36,356 nucleotides of DNA, taken from assembly GCA_002453315.1 (NCBI GenBank), contig DKGO01000144.1, positions 1 to 36,356 on the forward strand, in the 5' to 3' direction. Positions 26,814 to 35,718 of this stretch are shown piece by piece (position 1 is the stretch's first letter; every line of letters starts with the position of its first letter). The DNA comes from Caryophanales bacterium UBA6768 (GTDB lineage Bacteria > Bacillota > Bacilli > Bacillales_D > Amphibacillaceae). Position numbers and translations under genes: made by a program. The notes under the pieces are model-generated. The model was not told the DNA's origin, made no database searches, and worked only from the letters and a program-made list of their open reading frames with translations.

Positions 26814-27836
26814 ATGGAAAAAATAAACGTCGGTATAATCGGTGCGGGTAGAATTGGTCAGCTACATGCAAACAACATATTAAAATCGGATTTATTAGAC
26901 CTAAAGGCGATTACCGATATTAAAATAGATCATTTAAGAAATACAAATATTGAAAAACAGGTATCTGTCATTACAACTGATGCAAATAAAATATTTGCTG
27001 ATCCAGAAATAGATGCAGTCATCATTTGTTCTTCAACAAATACACATACAGACTATATAAAAAGAGCTGCCTATGCTGGTAAACATATATTTTGTGAAAA
27101 GCCGATTAGTTTTAATTTGAGGGATACAAAGGCTGCATTACAAGTAGTGGAAGATGCCGGTGTTAAATTTCAATCCGGATTTAACCGTCGATATGATAAT
27201 AATTTCCGAAAAGTTTATGAAAGTGTACGTGCTAATAAAGTGGGGGATCCCCATATCATTAAAATCACTTCACGTGACCCTGAAATCCCATCCGAAGAAT
27301 ATGTGAAAAATTCCGGGGGAATGTTTATGGATATGACGATACATGACTTTGATATGGTTCGATATTTGGCTGGAAGTGAAGTAACTGAAGTAAGTGTGAA
27401 AGCAGCAAATCTAGTTGACCCGTTGTTTAGAAAATATGATGATGTTGATACGGCTATTATTACGTTAACATTCGAAAATGGAGTCATTGCAGTCATTGAC
27501 AATAGTAGAAAAGCTGTTTATGGATATGATCAACGGATTGAGGTTTTTGGTAGTGAAGGGGTTGTTACAGCGGGTAATGAATATAAATCAAATGTGCAAA
27601 TTTCAACAAAAGATACTTCAGTATTTGATAATCCTAAATATTTCTTTTTAGACAGATATAAAGATGCATATATTGAAGAAATCAATTCATTTGCGGAAGC
27701 ATTACTCTGCAACAAGCCATTATCATGTACAGGTGAAGATGGATATAAAGCGGAGTTATTAGCCCATGCTACACATATTTCATGGAAAGAAAACCGATCT
27801 GTAAAAGTTTCAGAATTGGAATTAGTGAACACGTAA
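26814..27836 (+). CDS. iolG: Inositol 2-dehydrogenase (Gfo/Idh/MocA family)
   Basis: Oxidises myo-inositol (and often D-chiro-inositol) with NAD to 2-keto-myo-inositol, the first step of the iol pathway. The 340-residue protein has the Rossmann motif GIIGAGRIGQLHA (7-19), EKP (95-97) with the catalytic Lys96, and the active-site pair Asp173 and His177 in FMDMTIHDFDM. These match Lys97/Asp172/His176 of B. subtilis IolG. GGGGTG precedes the ATG. It lies between the ABC genes and iolB, linking uptake to catabolism. A related dehydrogenase of another cyclitol isomer cannot be excluded. Confidence 0.88.
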   Translation: MEKINVGIIGAGRIGQLHANNILKSDLLDLKAITDIKIDHLRNTNIEKQVSVITTDANKIFADPEIDAVIICSSTNTHTDYIKRAAYAGKHIFCEKPISFNLRDTKAALQVVEDAGVKFQSGFNRRYDNNFRKVYESVRANKVGDPHIIKITSRDPEIPSEEYVKNSGGMFMDMTIHDFDMVRYLAGSEVTEVSVKAANLVDPLFRKYDDVDTAIITLTFENGVIAVIDNSRKAVYGYDQRIEVFGSEGVVTAGNEYKSNVQISTKDTSVFDNPKYFFLDRYKDAYIEEINSFAEALLCNKPLSCTGEDGYKAELLAHATHISWKENRSVKVSELELVNT

Positions 27837-27841
27837 TTGTA

Positions 27842-27870
27842 TTGCATAATAGTTATTTTCGTAGTAATAT
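27842..27870 (+). promoter_or_regulatory. Candidate internal promoter in front of iolB
   Basis: TTGCAT (27842-27847), a 17-base spacer, then TAATAT (27865-27870). Predicted transcription starts near 27877, just before the operator at 27880, so a bound repressor would block it. Confidence 0.55.
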
Positions 27871-27879
27871 TGTAGTTGA

Positions 27880-27891
27880 TTAAGCGCTTAA
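27880..27891. promoter_or_regulatory. LacI-type operator O3
   Basis: TTAAGCGCTTAA is a perfect 12-base palindrome. It matches O2 (19489) at 11 of 12 positions and sits in the same place relative to its promoter. Confidence 0.75.
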
Positions 27892-27910
27892 CTTAAGTGG
27901 AGGTATTAAC

Positions 27911-28708
27911 GTGTCAAAATTACTTTTGAAATCTCAAAGTCCCAAACCGAACGGAAATATTTTGAATGTTACTCCAGAATCAGCTAATTGGGAGTATGTA
28001 GGGTTTCAAGTTTATCAATTAAAAAAGGGAAATACCCTTGAAAAATTAACGAAGGAGAATGAAGTTTGTCTCGTTCTTTTAACAGGAAAGGCGAATGTTC
28101 AAACAAATAAAGAGAGGTTTTCCGAAATTGGTAACCGGATGAGTGTATTTGAGAAGGTCCCACCATTTTCAATATATGTGCCAAATGATGATTCCTATCT
28201 TGTTGAAGCATTAACAGATGTTGAAATCGCAATTTGTTTGGCACCTGGGAAAGGGAATCATAAAGCACGTTTAATTGCTCCGTCTGATGTCGGGGTGGAA
28301 GAACGTGGTTCTGGCAAAATGAGTCGGAAAATCCACAATATTTTACCAGAAGACAAAGGGGCAGATAGTTTACTAGTTGTGGAAGTTTTTACCCCAGACG
28401 GGAATACATCCAGCTATCCACCACATAAGCATGATGAATTAAATTTACCAAATGAATCCTATTTGGAGGAAACATATTATCATCAAATCAATCCTGAACA
28501 AGGATTTGCATTTCAAAGGGTTTATAACGATGACCGGAGTTTGGATGAAACGCTATGTGTTGAAAATAAAAGTGTCGTTCTAGTACCAGAAGGATACCAT
28601 CCAGTGTCCTGTGTTCCAGGTTATGAATCCTATTATTTGAATGTTATGGCGGGACCTGTAAGAACTTGGAAGTTTCATAATGATCCAAACCATGAATGGT
28701 TATTTTAG
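27911..28708 (+). CDS. iolB: 5-deoxy-glucuronate isomerase
   Basis: Converts 5-deoxy-D-glucuronate, made by IolD, into 2-deoxy-5-keto-D-gluconate. The 265-residue bicupin protein has the metal-binding YPPHKHDE (about 173-180) and EETYYHQINPEQGF segment of IolB. VLVPEGYHPVSCVPGYESYYLN near the C-terminus is strongly conserved. The start is GTG after GGAGG. It has its own promoter/operator and begins the downstream half of the island. Confidence 0.95.
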   Translation: MSKLLLKSQSPKPNGNILNVTPESANWEYVGFQVYQLKKGNTLEKLTKENEVCLVLLTGKANVQTNKERFSEIGNRMSVFEKVPPFSIYVPNDDSYLVEALTDVEIAICLAPGKGNHKARLIAPSDVGVEERGSGKMSRKIHNILPEDKGADSLLVVEVFTPDGNTSSYPPHKHDELNLPNESYLEETYYHQINPEQGFAFQRVYNDDRSLDETLCVENKSVVLVPEGYHPVSCVPGYESYYLNVMAGPVRTWKFHNDPNHEWLF

Positions 28709-28801
28709 TATCCCGATATTTCATTGACTATGAAGTATTGGAATGACTAGTTAAAGGATTAACTAAAATTTTAACTATAAATAAATGGGAGGCTTCAACA
28801 T

Positions 28802-29305
28802 GTGAATTATTTATTGTTTTTTTTAAATATTGAAGGTGAACTATATATACGGATATTATTAGGTGCAGTTTTAGGTTTTTTAATTGGAATGGATAGGGGA
28901 TATAAAAATAAACCTGCAGGGGTAAAAACGTTTATGTTTGTAACCGTAGCATCTACTTTGTTAACAATTATCTCCATTGAAAGTGTAGGGAGATACGGAG
29001 AAATTAATCATTTAGTCAGGATGGACCCACTTCGACTTGCAGCACAAATTGTCTCTGGTTTAGGTTTTTTAGGGGCGGGAGTAATTTTAAAAGACGGTCT
29101 AGAAGTTAGGGGGTTAACAACGGCTGCAATGATTCTTTTTGCCGGTGGTGTTGGTATAGGAATTGGTGCAGGATATTACGGTGTAGTAATTTTTGCAATG
29201 TTTAGTTCATTAATACTTGCACGAATTGGCGAAAAGCTAGAAAAAGTATTAAGAAAAAAAGAAATCATTGATCCACCTTCTAATAGCAATCGCTCGGAAG
29301 GATAG
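28802..29305 (+). CDS. MgtC/SapB-family membrane protein
   Basis: A 167-residue protein with about four to five membrane helices and the family signature segments GAVLGFLIGMDRG, LGFLGAGVIL and RGLTTAA. It lacks the C-terminal ACT-like domain of full-length Salmonella MgtC. Family members affect growth at low magnesium, phosphate balance and membrane potential. It is not a known part of inositol catabolism. The GTG start overlaps an ATG that is immediately followed by TGA (ATGTGA at 28800-28805), both downstream of GGGAGG (28787-28792). It sits between iolB and iolC in the same orientation. Confidence 0.88.
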   Translation: MNYLLFFLNIEGELYIRILLGAVLGFLIGMDRGYKNKPAGVKTFMFVTVASTLLTIISIESVGRYGEINHLVRMDPLRLAAQIVSGLGFLGAGVILKDGLEVRGLTTAAMILFAGGVGIGIGAGYYGVVIFAMFSSLILARIGEKLEKVLRKKEIIDPPSNSNRSEG

Positions 29306-29356
29306 GTATATTTCTAAAATAGATATTTAATTAAATATGAGAATGGGGGGAGAATC

Positions 29357-30361
29357 ATGTATCAATTAGACATTCCTAAAAATCGTTCCATCGACATCAT
29401 TGGGATTGGTCGGTTATGTATTGATTTAAATGCAGATCAAATTAATCGACCAATGGAGGAAACTTCCTCATTTACAAAATATGTAGGTGGTTCACCGGCG
29501 AATATAGCTATTGGTGCAGCCCGTCTGGGACTAAAAAGTGGCTTTATCGGTAAAGTAGCAGATGATCAGATGGGACGATTTATCGTCCAATATTTGCAAG
29601 AAAACGAAATAGATATATCTGAAGTTTCAGTCGATAACACTGGTGCAGTAACAGGTTTAGCATTTACGGAAATTAAAAGCCCTGAAGACTGTAGTATATT
29701 AATGTATCGGGATAATGTGGCTGATTTAATGCTAGAAACGACTGATGTATCGGAAGATTACATTAGCCAGACGAAGGTACTTCTTGTTTCAGGAACAGCC
29801 CTTGCTGCAAGTCCATCCAGAGAAGCCGTATTTTTGGCTTTAGATTATGCAAGAAAGCACGATGTTATTGTCGTTTTTGATTTAGATTATCGTCCATATA
29901 CTTGGAATTCTGATAAGGAAACAGCAGTTTATTACAATTTAGTAGCGGAAAAATGTGACGTAATTATCGGTACAAGAGAAGAATTTGATATGATGGAACA
30001 GTTTGAAAAAGGGAAACAGACCGATCAACAAACAGCACAAAAATGGTTTGATTTTCAAGCAGAAATAGTCGTTATCAAACATGGGGGAGATGGTTCCATC
30101 ACATATACGAAGAACGGTGATGCTTACCAAGGTGGAACATTTAAAACAAAGGTATTAAAAACATTTGGTGCAGGAGATTCATATGCATCTGCGTTTATAT
30201 ATAGCTTAATGCAACAGTGGGAAATTCCAAAAGCAATGGACTATGGAAGTGCTTCAGCAACGATTGTAATTTCTAAACATAGTTGTTCTGAAGCAATGCC
30301 AACATTAGAAGAAATTGAACGTTTTATAGAGACAGCAGAAAAAATTGATGTCAATGTTTAA
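29357..30361 (+). CDS. iolC: 5-dehydro-2-deoxygluconokinase
   Basis: Phosphorylates 2-deoxy-5-keto-D-gluconate to its 6-phosphate using ATP. The 334-residue PfkB-family kinase has the first signature GGSPANIAIGAARLG (44-58) and the second GAGDSYAS (271-278), with catalytic Asp274. The N-terminal IGIGRLCIDLN is typical of IolC. GGGGGGAG precedes the ATG. Its product is the substrate of the next gene, iolJ. Confidence 0.94.
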   Translation: MYQLDIPKNRSIDIIGIGRLCIDLNADQINRPMEETSSFTKYVGGSPANIAIGAARLGLKSGFIGKVADDQMGRFIVQYLQENEIDISEVSVDNTGAVTGLAFTEIKSPEDCSILMYRDNVADLMLETTDVSEDYISQTKVLLVSGTALAASPSREAVFLALDYARKHDVIVVFDLDYRPYTWNSDKETAVYYNLVAEKCDVIIGTREEFDMMEQFEKGKQTDQQTAQKWFDFQAEIVVIKHGGDGSITYTKNGDAYQGGTFKTKVLKTFGAGDSYASAFIYSLMQQWEIPKAMDYGSASATIVISKHSCSEAMPTLEEIERFIETAEKIDVNV

Positions 30362-30395
30362 TTTTATTTAAACAAAATTGAGGAGGTAGATATTT

Positions 30396-31253
30396 TTGAT
30401 CGTTACTTTAAATGATGTATTGAAATATACGATGGAAAAATCTTATGCTGTACCTGCATTTAACGTGTTTGGATATGAAGATGCAAAAGCAGTAATAGAA
30501 GCAGCGGAGGAACTAAAGGCTCCAGTCATTTTAGCAACAAATAAAGTAGCGATTTCCCATATGTCGATGCCTATTTTAGGAAATATGTTATCCAAATTGG
30601 CGGAAAATGCGACTGTCCCTATTGTTGTTCACTTAGATCATGGAAGTGACTATGATACAGTTGTCTCTGCATTAAAGTCTGGATATAGCTCTGTTATGTA
30701 CGATGGCTCCCAATTACCTTTAGAGGAAAATATCCAAACGACAAAAGAAATTGTGAAAGTTTCCCATGCTTTTGGAATTCCGGTTGAAGCAGAAATTGGT
30801 TCTGTCGGTTATACCGATCCAAATATGGGAATGAAAGCTACGTTAACAGATCCGGCGGAAGCAGAGGAATTTTCAAAACGTACCGGGGTTGATGCATTAG
30901 CAGTTGCAGTGGGTACTTTACACAGGATGGAAGAACAGACAGCTGATCTTCGATTCGATCTTATCGAAGAAATAGAGAGAAGAATAGATGTACCACTTGT
31001 CATGCATGGTTCTACTGGAATTCCAGATGAGGATTTAAAAAAAATTACAAAGACGAATTTTGGAAAGGTGAATATTGGTACTGCTCTTCGGATGGCATTT
31101 GGAAATACGCTTAGAAAAGAGATAGAAGAACAACCTGAAACATTTGACCGTATGGAATTATTTAAAGAACCGATGAAAGCCGTAAAGGAAGCAGCAATGG
31201 AAAAAATAAAACTATTGAATGCGGATCAATATATGTCATTGATAAAGTCATAA
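30396..31253 (+). CDS. iolJ: 6-phospho-5-dehydro-2-deoxy-D-gluconate aldolase (class II)
   Basis: Splits 2-deoxy-5-keto-gluconate 6-phosphate into dihydroxyacetone phosphate and malonate semialdehyde. The 285-residue class II aldolase has zinc ligands in HLDHGSD (79-85; His82), His176 and His204 (VMHGSTG), and the EAEIGSVG motif (131-138). The start is TTG with a GAGGAGG site upstream. A generic fructose-bisphosphate aldolase is the alternative, but the place between iolC and iolA favours IolJ. Confidence 0.92.
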   Translation: MIVTLNDVLKYTMEKSYAVPAFNVFGYEDAKAVIEAAEELKAPVILATNKVAISHMSMPILGNMLSKLAENATVPIVVHLDHGSDYDTVVSALKSGYSSVMYDGSQLPLEENIQTTKEIVKVSHAFGIPVEAEIGSVGYTDPNMGMKATLTDPAEAEEFSKRTGVDALAVAVGTLHRMEEQTADLRFDLIEEIERRIDVPLVMHGSTGIPDEDLKKITKTNFGKVNIGTALRMAFGNTLRKEIEEQPETFDRMELFKEPMKAVKEAAMEKIKLLNADQYMSLIKS

Positions 31254-31273
31254 TTGATGATTATATTTCTAGA

Positions 31274-31310
31274 CTGTATTGGGAGGGGAAACGAAACCCT
31301 ATGAATACAG
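31274..31310 (+). other. Intercistronic hairpin before iolA
   Basis: CTGTATT (31274-31280) pairs with AATACAG (31304-31310), with an inner AGGG/CCCT stem. It lies just upstream of the iolA ribosome-binding site and contains a GGAGGGG-AAACGAAAC core. Confidence 0.5.
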
Positions 31311-31334
31311 AATCGTAAGAGGAGGAATTTTGTT

Positions 31335-32795
31335 ATGAGTAAAACAACCGTCCAAACACTGAAAAACTTTATTGGTGGAGAATGGATTCAGGCAAAAACA
31401 GATAAAACAGAGCCTGTATATAATCCGGCAACAGGGGAAGTCATCGCCCATGTCCCGATTTCAACGAAAGAAGATTTAGATCATGCTGTACATGTTGCAA
31501 ATAAAGCATTCCAAACTTGGAAAGAACTAGCGGTACCAAGAAGGGCACGGATTTTATTTAAATTTCATCAATTATTAGTTGAAAATTGGGATGACCTTGC
31601 GAAAATGATCACGATTGAAAATGGGAAAAATTTTAACGAATCACATGGTGAAGTGTTACGTGGTATCGAATGTGTGGAATTTGCTGCAGGTGCACCAACG
31701 TTAATGATGGGAGATAATTTAGCATCGATCGCAACTGGACTTGAGTCTGGTGTCTATCGTTATCCAATTGGAGTTGTCGGGGGAATTACACCATTTAATT
31801 TCCCTATGATGGTGCCATCATGGATGTTTCCAATGGCGATTGTCACTGGAAATACATTTGTGTTAAAACCATCTGAACGTACTCCATTACTTGCTAATCA
31901 ACTTGCAGAATTACTTGATGAGGCAGGTTTACCCAAAGGTGTATTTAATATTGTACATGGGGCACATGATATTGTGAATGGACTACTAGATCATGAAAAG
32001 ATAAGTGCTATTTCATTTGTTGGTTCCCAGCCAGTTGCCGAATATGTGTACAAAAGGGGAACCGCTAATTTAAAACGAGTTCAAGCACTTGCAGGAGCAA
32101 AAAATCATTCTATCGTTTTAAATGATGCCAATTTAGATAATGCATCTACACAAATTTTAAATGCGGCTTTTGGTTCTGCTGGAGAACGGTGTATGGCATG
32201 TGCCGTAGTGGCAGTGGAGGACTCAGTTGCGGATGAATTCATTGAACAGTTAGTTCAAAAAGCAAACGAAGTGAAAATAGGAAATGGATTAGATGAAGGA
32301 ATCTTTTTGGGTCCAGTTATTCGAGAAGAGCATAAAGCTCGTACATTGAATTATATTGAAATTGGGGAAAAAGAAGGGGCAACTCTTATACGAGATGGTC
32401 GTAAAGATAAAAGTGCTCAATCAGGCGGTTATTATGTAGGCCCGACTATTTTTGATAATGTGACAAGTGAAATGAAAATATGGCAAGATGAAATATTCGC
32501 TCCAGTCTTATCAATTAGTAGGGTGAAAGATTTAGACGCGGCGATTAATCTAGCGAATACATCAACTCTGGCAAATGGGGCTTGTATTTTCACAAAAGAT
32601 GGTGGTAGTGTACGTACATTTCGTGAAAATATTGATGCAGGTATGTTAGGTGTTAATATAGGTGTTCCTGCTCCGATGTCTTTTTTCCCTTTTTCAGGTT
32701 GGAAAGATTCTTTCTACGGTGACTTACACGCGAACGGGAAAGATGGGGTAGAGTTTTACACACGAAAAAAAGTAGTGACAGCACGTTGGGTCTAA
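31335..32795 (+). CDS. iolA: Methylmalonate-semialdehyde/malonate-semialdehyde dehydrogenase (acylating)
   Basis: Converts malonate semialdehyde with CoA and NAD to acetyl-CoA and CO2, the last step of inositol breakdown. The 486-residue aldehyde dehydrogenase has catalytic Cys286 in [10 protein letters not shown] (279-288), the [15 protein letters not shown] motif typical of the CoA-acylating MMSDH group (154-168), and [19 protein letters not shown] precedes the ATG. It sits after iolJ, which makes its substrate. Confidence 0.95.
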   Translation: MSKTTVQTLKNFIGGEWIQAKTDKTEPVYNPATGEVIAHVPISTKEDLDHAVHVANKAFQTWKELAVPRRARILFKFHQLLVENWDDLAKMITIENGKNFNESHGEVLRGIECVEFAAGAPTLMMGDNLASIATGLESGVYRYPIGVVGGITPFNFPMMVPSWMFPMAIVTGNTFVLKPSERTPLLANQLAELLDEAGLPKGVFNIVHGAHDIVNGLLDHEKISAISFVGSQPVAEYVYKRGTANLKRVQALAGAKNHSIVLNDANLDNASTQILNAAFGSAGERCMACAVVAVEDSVADEFIEQLVQKANEVKIGNGLDEGIFLGPVIREEHKARTLNYIEIGEKEGATLIRDGRKDKSAQSGGYYVGPTIFDNVTSEMKIWQDEIFAPVLSISRVKDLDAAINLANTSTLANGACIFTKDGGSVRTFRENIDAGMLGVNIGVPAPMSFFPFSGWKDSFYGDLHANGKDGVEFYTRKKVVTARWV

Positions 32796-32805
32796 TATTC
32801 ATTAT

Positions 32806-32841
32806 AAGTCCGGAGGGAAATGAAACTTTCCGTTCGGATTT
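32806..32841 (+). other. Intercistronic hairpin between iolA and iolD
   Basis: A 15-base stem (32806-32820 with 32827-32841, two G-T pairs and one mismatch) closes a six-base loop TGAAAC. Only a short T-rich stretch follows, so it is an attenuator-like or mRNA-stabilising hairpin rather than a full terminator. Confidence 0.6.
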
Positions 32842-32881
32842 ATTTCGTCATAAGCACAAAAATCTTTATGAGGTGAAGTAG

Positions 32882-34807
32882 ATGAGATTAACGACGGCAC
32901 AAGCACTAATAAAGTTTTTAAATCAACAATATGTTCGTGTAAATAATAAAGAACAAAAATTGTTTAAAGGGGTTTTCACAATCTTTGGCCATGGAAATGT
33001 ACTCGGGATAGGTCAAGCATTAGAAGAAGACCCAGGTGATTTAGAAGTATACCAAGGTAGAAATGAACAAGGAATGGCCCATGCTGCAACTGCCTTTGCG
33101 AAGCAAAATCATCATCGTCAGCTAATTGCTTGTACTTCTTCTGTGGGACCTGGATCAGCTAATATGGTAACCGCAGCTGCGACCGCTACTGCGAATAATA
33201 TACCTCTCCTTTTATTGCCAGGGGACACGTTTGCGAGTCGTCAGCCTGACCCTGTATTGCAGCAAATAGAACAGCCTTATGATGCAACAATTTCGACAAA
33301 TGATGCTTTTCGTCCGGTGAGTAAATATTGGGATCGAATTAATCGCCCAGAGCAACTCATGTCAGCAATGATTAATGCAATGAGGGTGTTAACGAACCAA
33401 GGAGAAACTGGAGCAGTTACTATTTCATTACCACAAGACGTACAAGGGGAAGCATATGATTATCCCGATTACTTTTTTAAAAAGCGGGTACATTATTTCT
33501 CACAACAAAAACCGCAAGAACAAGAAATTGCTACAGTAGTTAAACTAATGAAGGTAAAGAAAAAACCGCTAATTATTTGCGGTGGAGGTGTCCGTTATTC
33601 GGAAGCGGCACAAACTTTGGAAGAATTTTCAGAGAAATTTAATATTCCATTCGCGGAAACTCAAGCTGGGAAAAGTGCTATACCAAGTACTCATCCATTA
33701 AATCTTGGTGGGATTGGTGTGACTGGAAATGCTGCAGCAAATGAAATTGCCAAACAAGCGGATGTAATTATCGGTGTTGGTACACGATTTACTGATTTCA
33801 CAACCGCATCTAAACAGCTTTTCCAAAATAAAGAGGTCGATTTTGTGACGATTAATTTATCGGAATATCATGCTTCTAAGTTTGATGCCGTTAAAATTGT
33901 TGCAGATGTCAAGGAGGGACTCCTTACACTTACTAGACAGCTTGATAAAATTGCATATCAATCTCAATATAATGGGGAAATTGAACAAGCAAAGGTAGCA
34001 TGGGCTGAGGAATTATTTCGATTGTATGCCACTGATTATACATCGGAAGATTTCCAACCGGAAGTTGCGGGTCATTTAGATAATGAGCTAGAGGACTATG
34101 AAAAGGCATTACAGTCATGCCTAACCCAAACCGCTGTTATTGGAAAAATTAATGAAATCATCGAAGAAGATTCCATTATCATTGGTTCTTCGGGCAGCTT
34201 GCCGGGAGATTTACAGAGAATGTGGGTTGCGAAAAAGCCAAACACTTACCATATGGAGTACGGTTACTCTTGTATGGGTTATGAGATTTCAGGGGCTTTA
34301 GGAGTAAAAATGGCTGAACCGAACAAAGAGGTATATTCGATGGTGGGTGATGGAAGTTATATGATGCTTCACTCTGAATTAATTACTAGTATACAAGAGA
34401 ACAAGAAAATTAATATCCTTTTATTTGATAATGCTGGATTTGGTTGTATTAATAATCTACAAATGGGTAATGGGATGGGAAGTATCGGTACGGAATTTCG
34501 TAAAAGAAGTGAAAAAACTAATCAATTAACGGGAGAAGTCATTGTGACGGATTTTGCTCATAATGCTACTGCTTATGGAGCAAAAACTTATCGTGTGAGA
34601 ACGATGGGGGAACTTACGGAAGCATTAGAAGATGCAAAAAAACAAACGGTGTCTACTTTATTAGATATAAAAGTTTTACCAAAAACCATGACCGACGGTT
34701 ATGGTGGTTGGTGGAATGTTGGTGTTGCTGAAGTTTCGGAAAAAAGGAAAATCCAACAAGCTTTCACAGACAAGAAGGAGCAATTACAGACAGCGAGAAA
34801 ATACTAG
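32882..34807 (+). CDS. iolD: 3D-(3,5/4)-trihydroxycyclohexane-1,2-dione acylhydrolase
   Basis: A thiamine-diphosphate enzyme that opens the ring of the trihydroxycyclohexanedione made by IolE, giving 5-deoxy-D-glucuronate. The 641-residue protein has the catalytic glutamate region [10 protein letters not shown] (Glu62) and the ThDP/metal motif beginning GDGSYMM at residues 489-491. Length and the [16 protein letters not shown]-terminus are typical of IolD. GAGGTG precedes the ATG. iolE follows 14 bases after its stop. Confidence 0.95.
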   Translation: MRLTTAQALIKFLNQQYVRVNNKEQKLFKGVFTIFGHGNVLGIGQALEEDPGDLEVYQGRNEQGMAHAATAFAKQNHHRQLIACTSSVGPGSANMVTAAATATANNIPLLLLPGDTFASRQPDPVLQQIEQPYDATISTNDAFRPVSKYWDRINRPEQLMSAMINAMRVLTNQGETGAVTISLPQDVQGEAYDYPDYFFKKRVHYFSQQKPQEQEIATVVKLMKVKKKPLIICGGGVRYSEAAQTLEEFSEKFNIPFAETQAGKSAIPSTHPLNLGGIGVTGNAAANEIAKQADVIIGVGTRFTDFTTASKQLFQNKEVDFVTINLSEYHASKFDAVKIVADVKEGLLTLTRQLDKIAYQSQYNGEIEQAKVAWAEELFRLYATDYTSEDFQPEVAGHLDNELEDYEKALQSCLTQTAVIGKINEIIEEDSIIIGSSGSLPGDLQRMWVAKKPNTYHMEYGYSCMGYEISGALGVKMAEPNKEVYSMVGDGSYMMLHSELITSIQENKKINILLFDNAGFGCINNLQMGNGMGSIGTEFRKRSEKTNQLTGEVIVTDFAHNATAYGAKTYRVRTMGELTEALEDAKKQTVSTLLDIKVLPKTMTDGYGGWWNVGVAEVSEKRKIQQAFTDKKEQLQTARKY

Positions 34808-34821
34808 GTAGGTGAGGATAT

Positions 34822-35718
34822 TTGTTTAAAAAGGATTCCATTAAACTAGGAATTGCACCAATTGCATGGACAAATGATGACATGCCGTACTTGGGAGCAG
34901 AGAATACGTTTGAGCAATGTATTAGTGAAATGGCACTAGCAGGATTTTCTGGTACAGAAGTCGGCAATAAATTCCCCCGTAGCATTAAAAAATTAAAAAA
35001 ATCACTACAATTAAGAAATATGGAAATTGCTAGTGCTTGGTATAGTGCTTACTTAACTACAAAACCATATGAAGAAATAAAAGAAAGTTTTATAAAACAT
35101 AGAGACTTTTTATATGAAATGGGGGCTAAAGTCATTGTTGTTTCTGAACAAGGACACAGTATTCAAGCAGATCCATCAAAGGCATTATTTTTGGAAAAAC
35201 CTTTTTTTAATGATTCAGAGTGGGATAAACTTGCATATGGTTTAAACTCGTTAGGGGAATTGGCGCAAGAAAAAGGAATGAAGGTTGTTTACCATCACCA
35301 TATGGGTACAGGTGTGCAAACTACTGAGGAAATTGATCGATTGTTATCCTCGACAAATGATGAATTAGTTTATTTACTGTATGATACTGGCCATCTCTTT
35401 TTCTCTGGAGAGGATCATATGTATATTTTAAAACGTTATGTATCTAGAATAAAACATGTCCATTTAAAAGATGTCCGTGATGACGTTGCAAAAAAGGTTA
35501 AGGAAAAAGGTTTAAGTTTTTTAGATGGGGTTCGGGAAGGAGTCTTTACAGTTCCGGGAGATGGAGTGATAGATTTTACCGAAGTATTCGAAGTATTAGC
35601 CCTATCTAATTATAAAGGTTGGATGATTGTGGAGGCAGAACAAGATCCAGCAAAGGCAAATCCGCTTCAATATGCACAAATCGCTAGGGATTATATAAAG
35701 AAAACAGCGGGAGTATGA
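34822..35718 (+). CDS. iolE: Myo-inosose-2 dehydratase
   Basis: Dehydrates 2-keto-myo-inositol (from IolG) to the trihydroxycyclohexanedione used by IolD. The 298-residue TIM-barrel protein of the xylose-isomerase-like superfamily carries LGIAPIAWTNDDMP at the N-terminus, VVYHHHMGTGVQT, LLYDTGHLFFSGED and RIKHVHLKDVR, with likely metal ligands among these Asp/His residues. The start is TTG with GGTGAGG upstream. Its stop codon overlaps the next start codon by one base (TGATG), so the following dehydrogenase is probably translationally coupled. Confidence 0.95.
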   Translation: MFKKDSIKLGIAPIAWTNDDMPYLGAENTFEQCISEMALAGFSGTEVGNKFPRSIKKLKKSLQLRNMEIASAWYSAYLTTKPYEEIKESFIKHRDFLYEMGAKVIVVSEQGHSIQADPSKALFLEKPFFNDSEWDKLAYGLNSLGELAQEKGMKVVYHHHMGTGVQTTEEIDRLLSSTNDELVYLLYDTGHLFFSGEDHMYILKRYVSRIKHVHLKDVRDDVAKKVKEKGLSFLDGVREGVFTVPGDGVIDFTEVFEVLALSNYKGWMIVEAEQDPAKANPLQYAQIARDYIKKTAGV

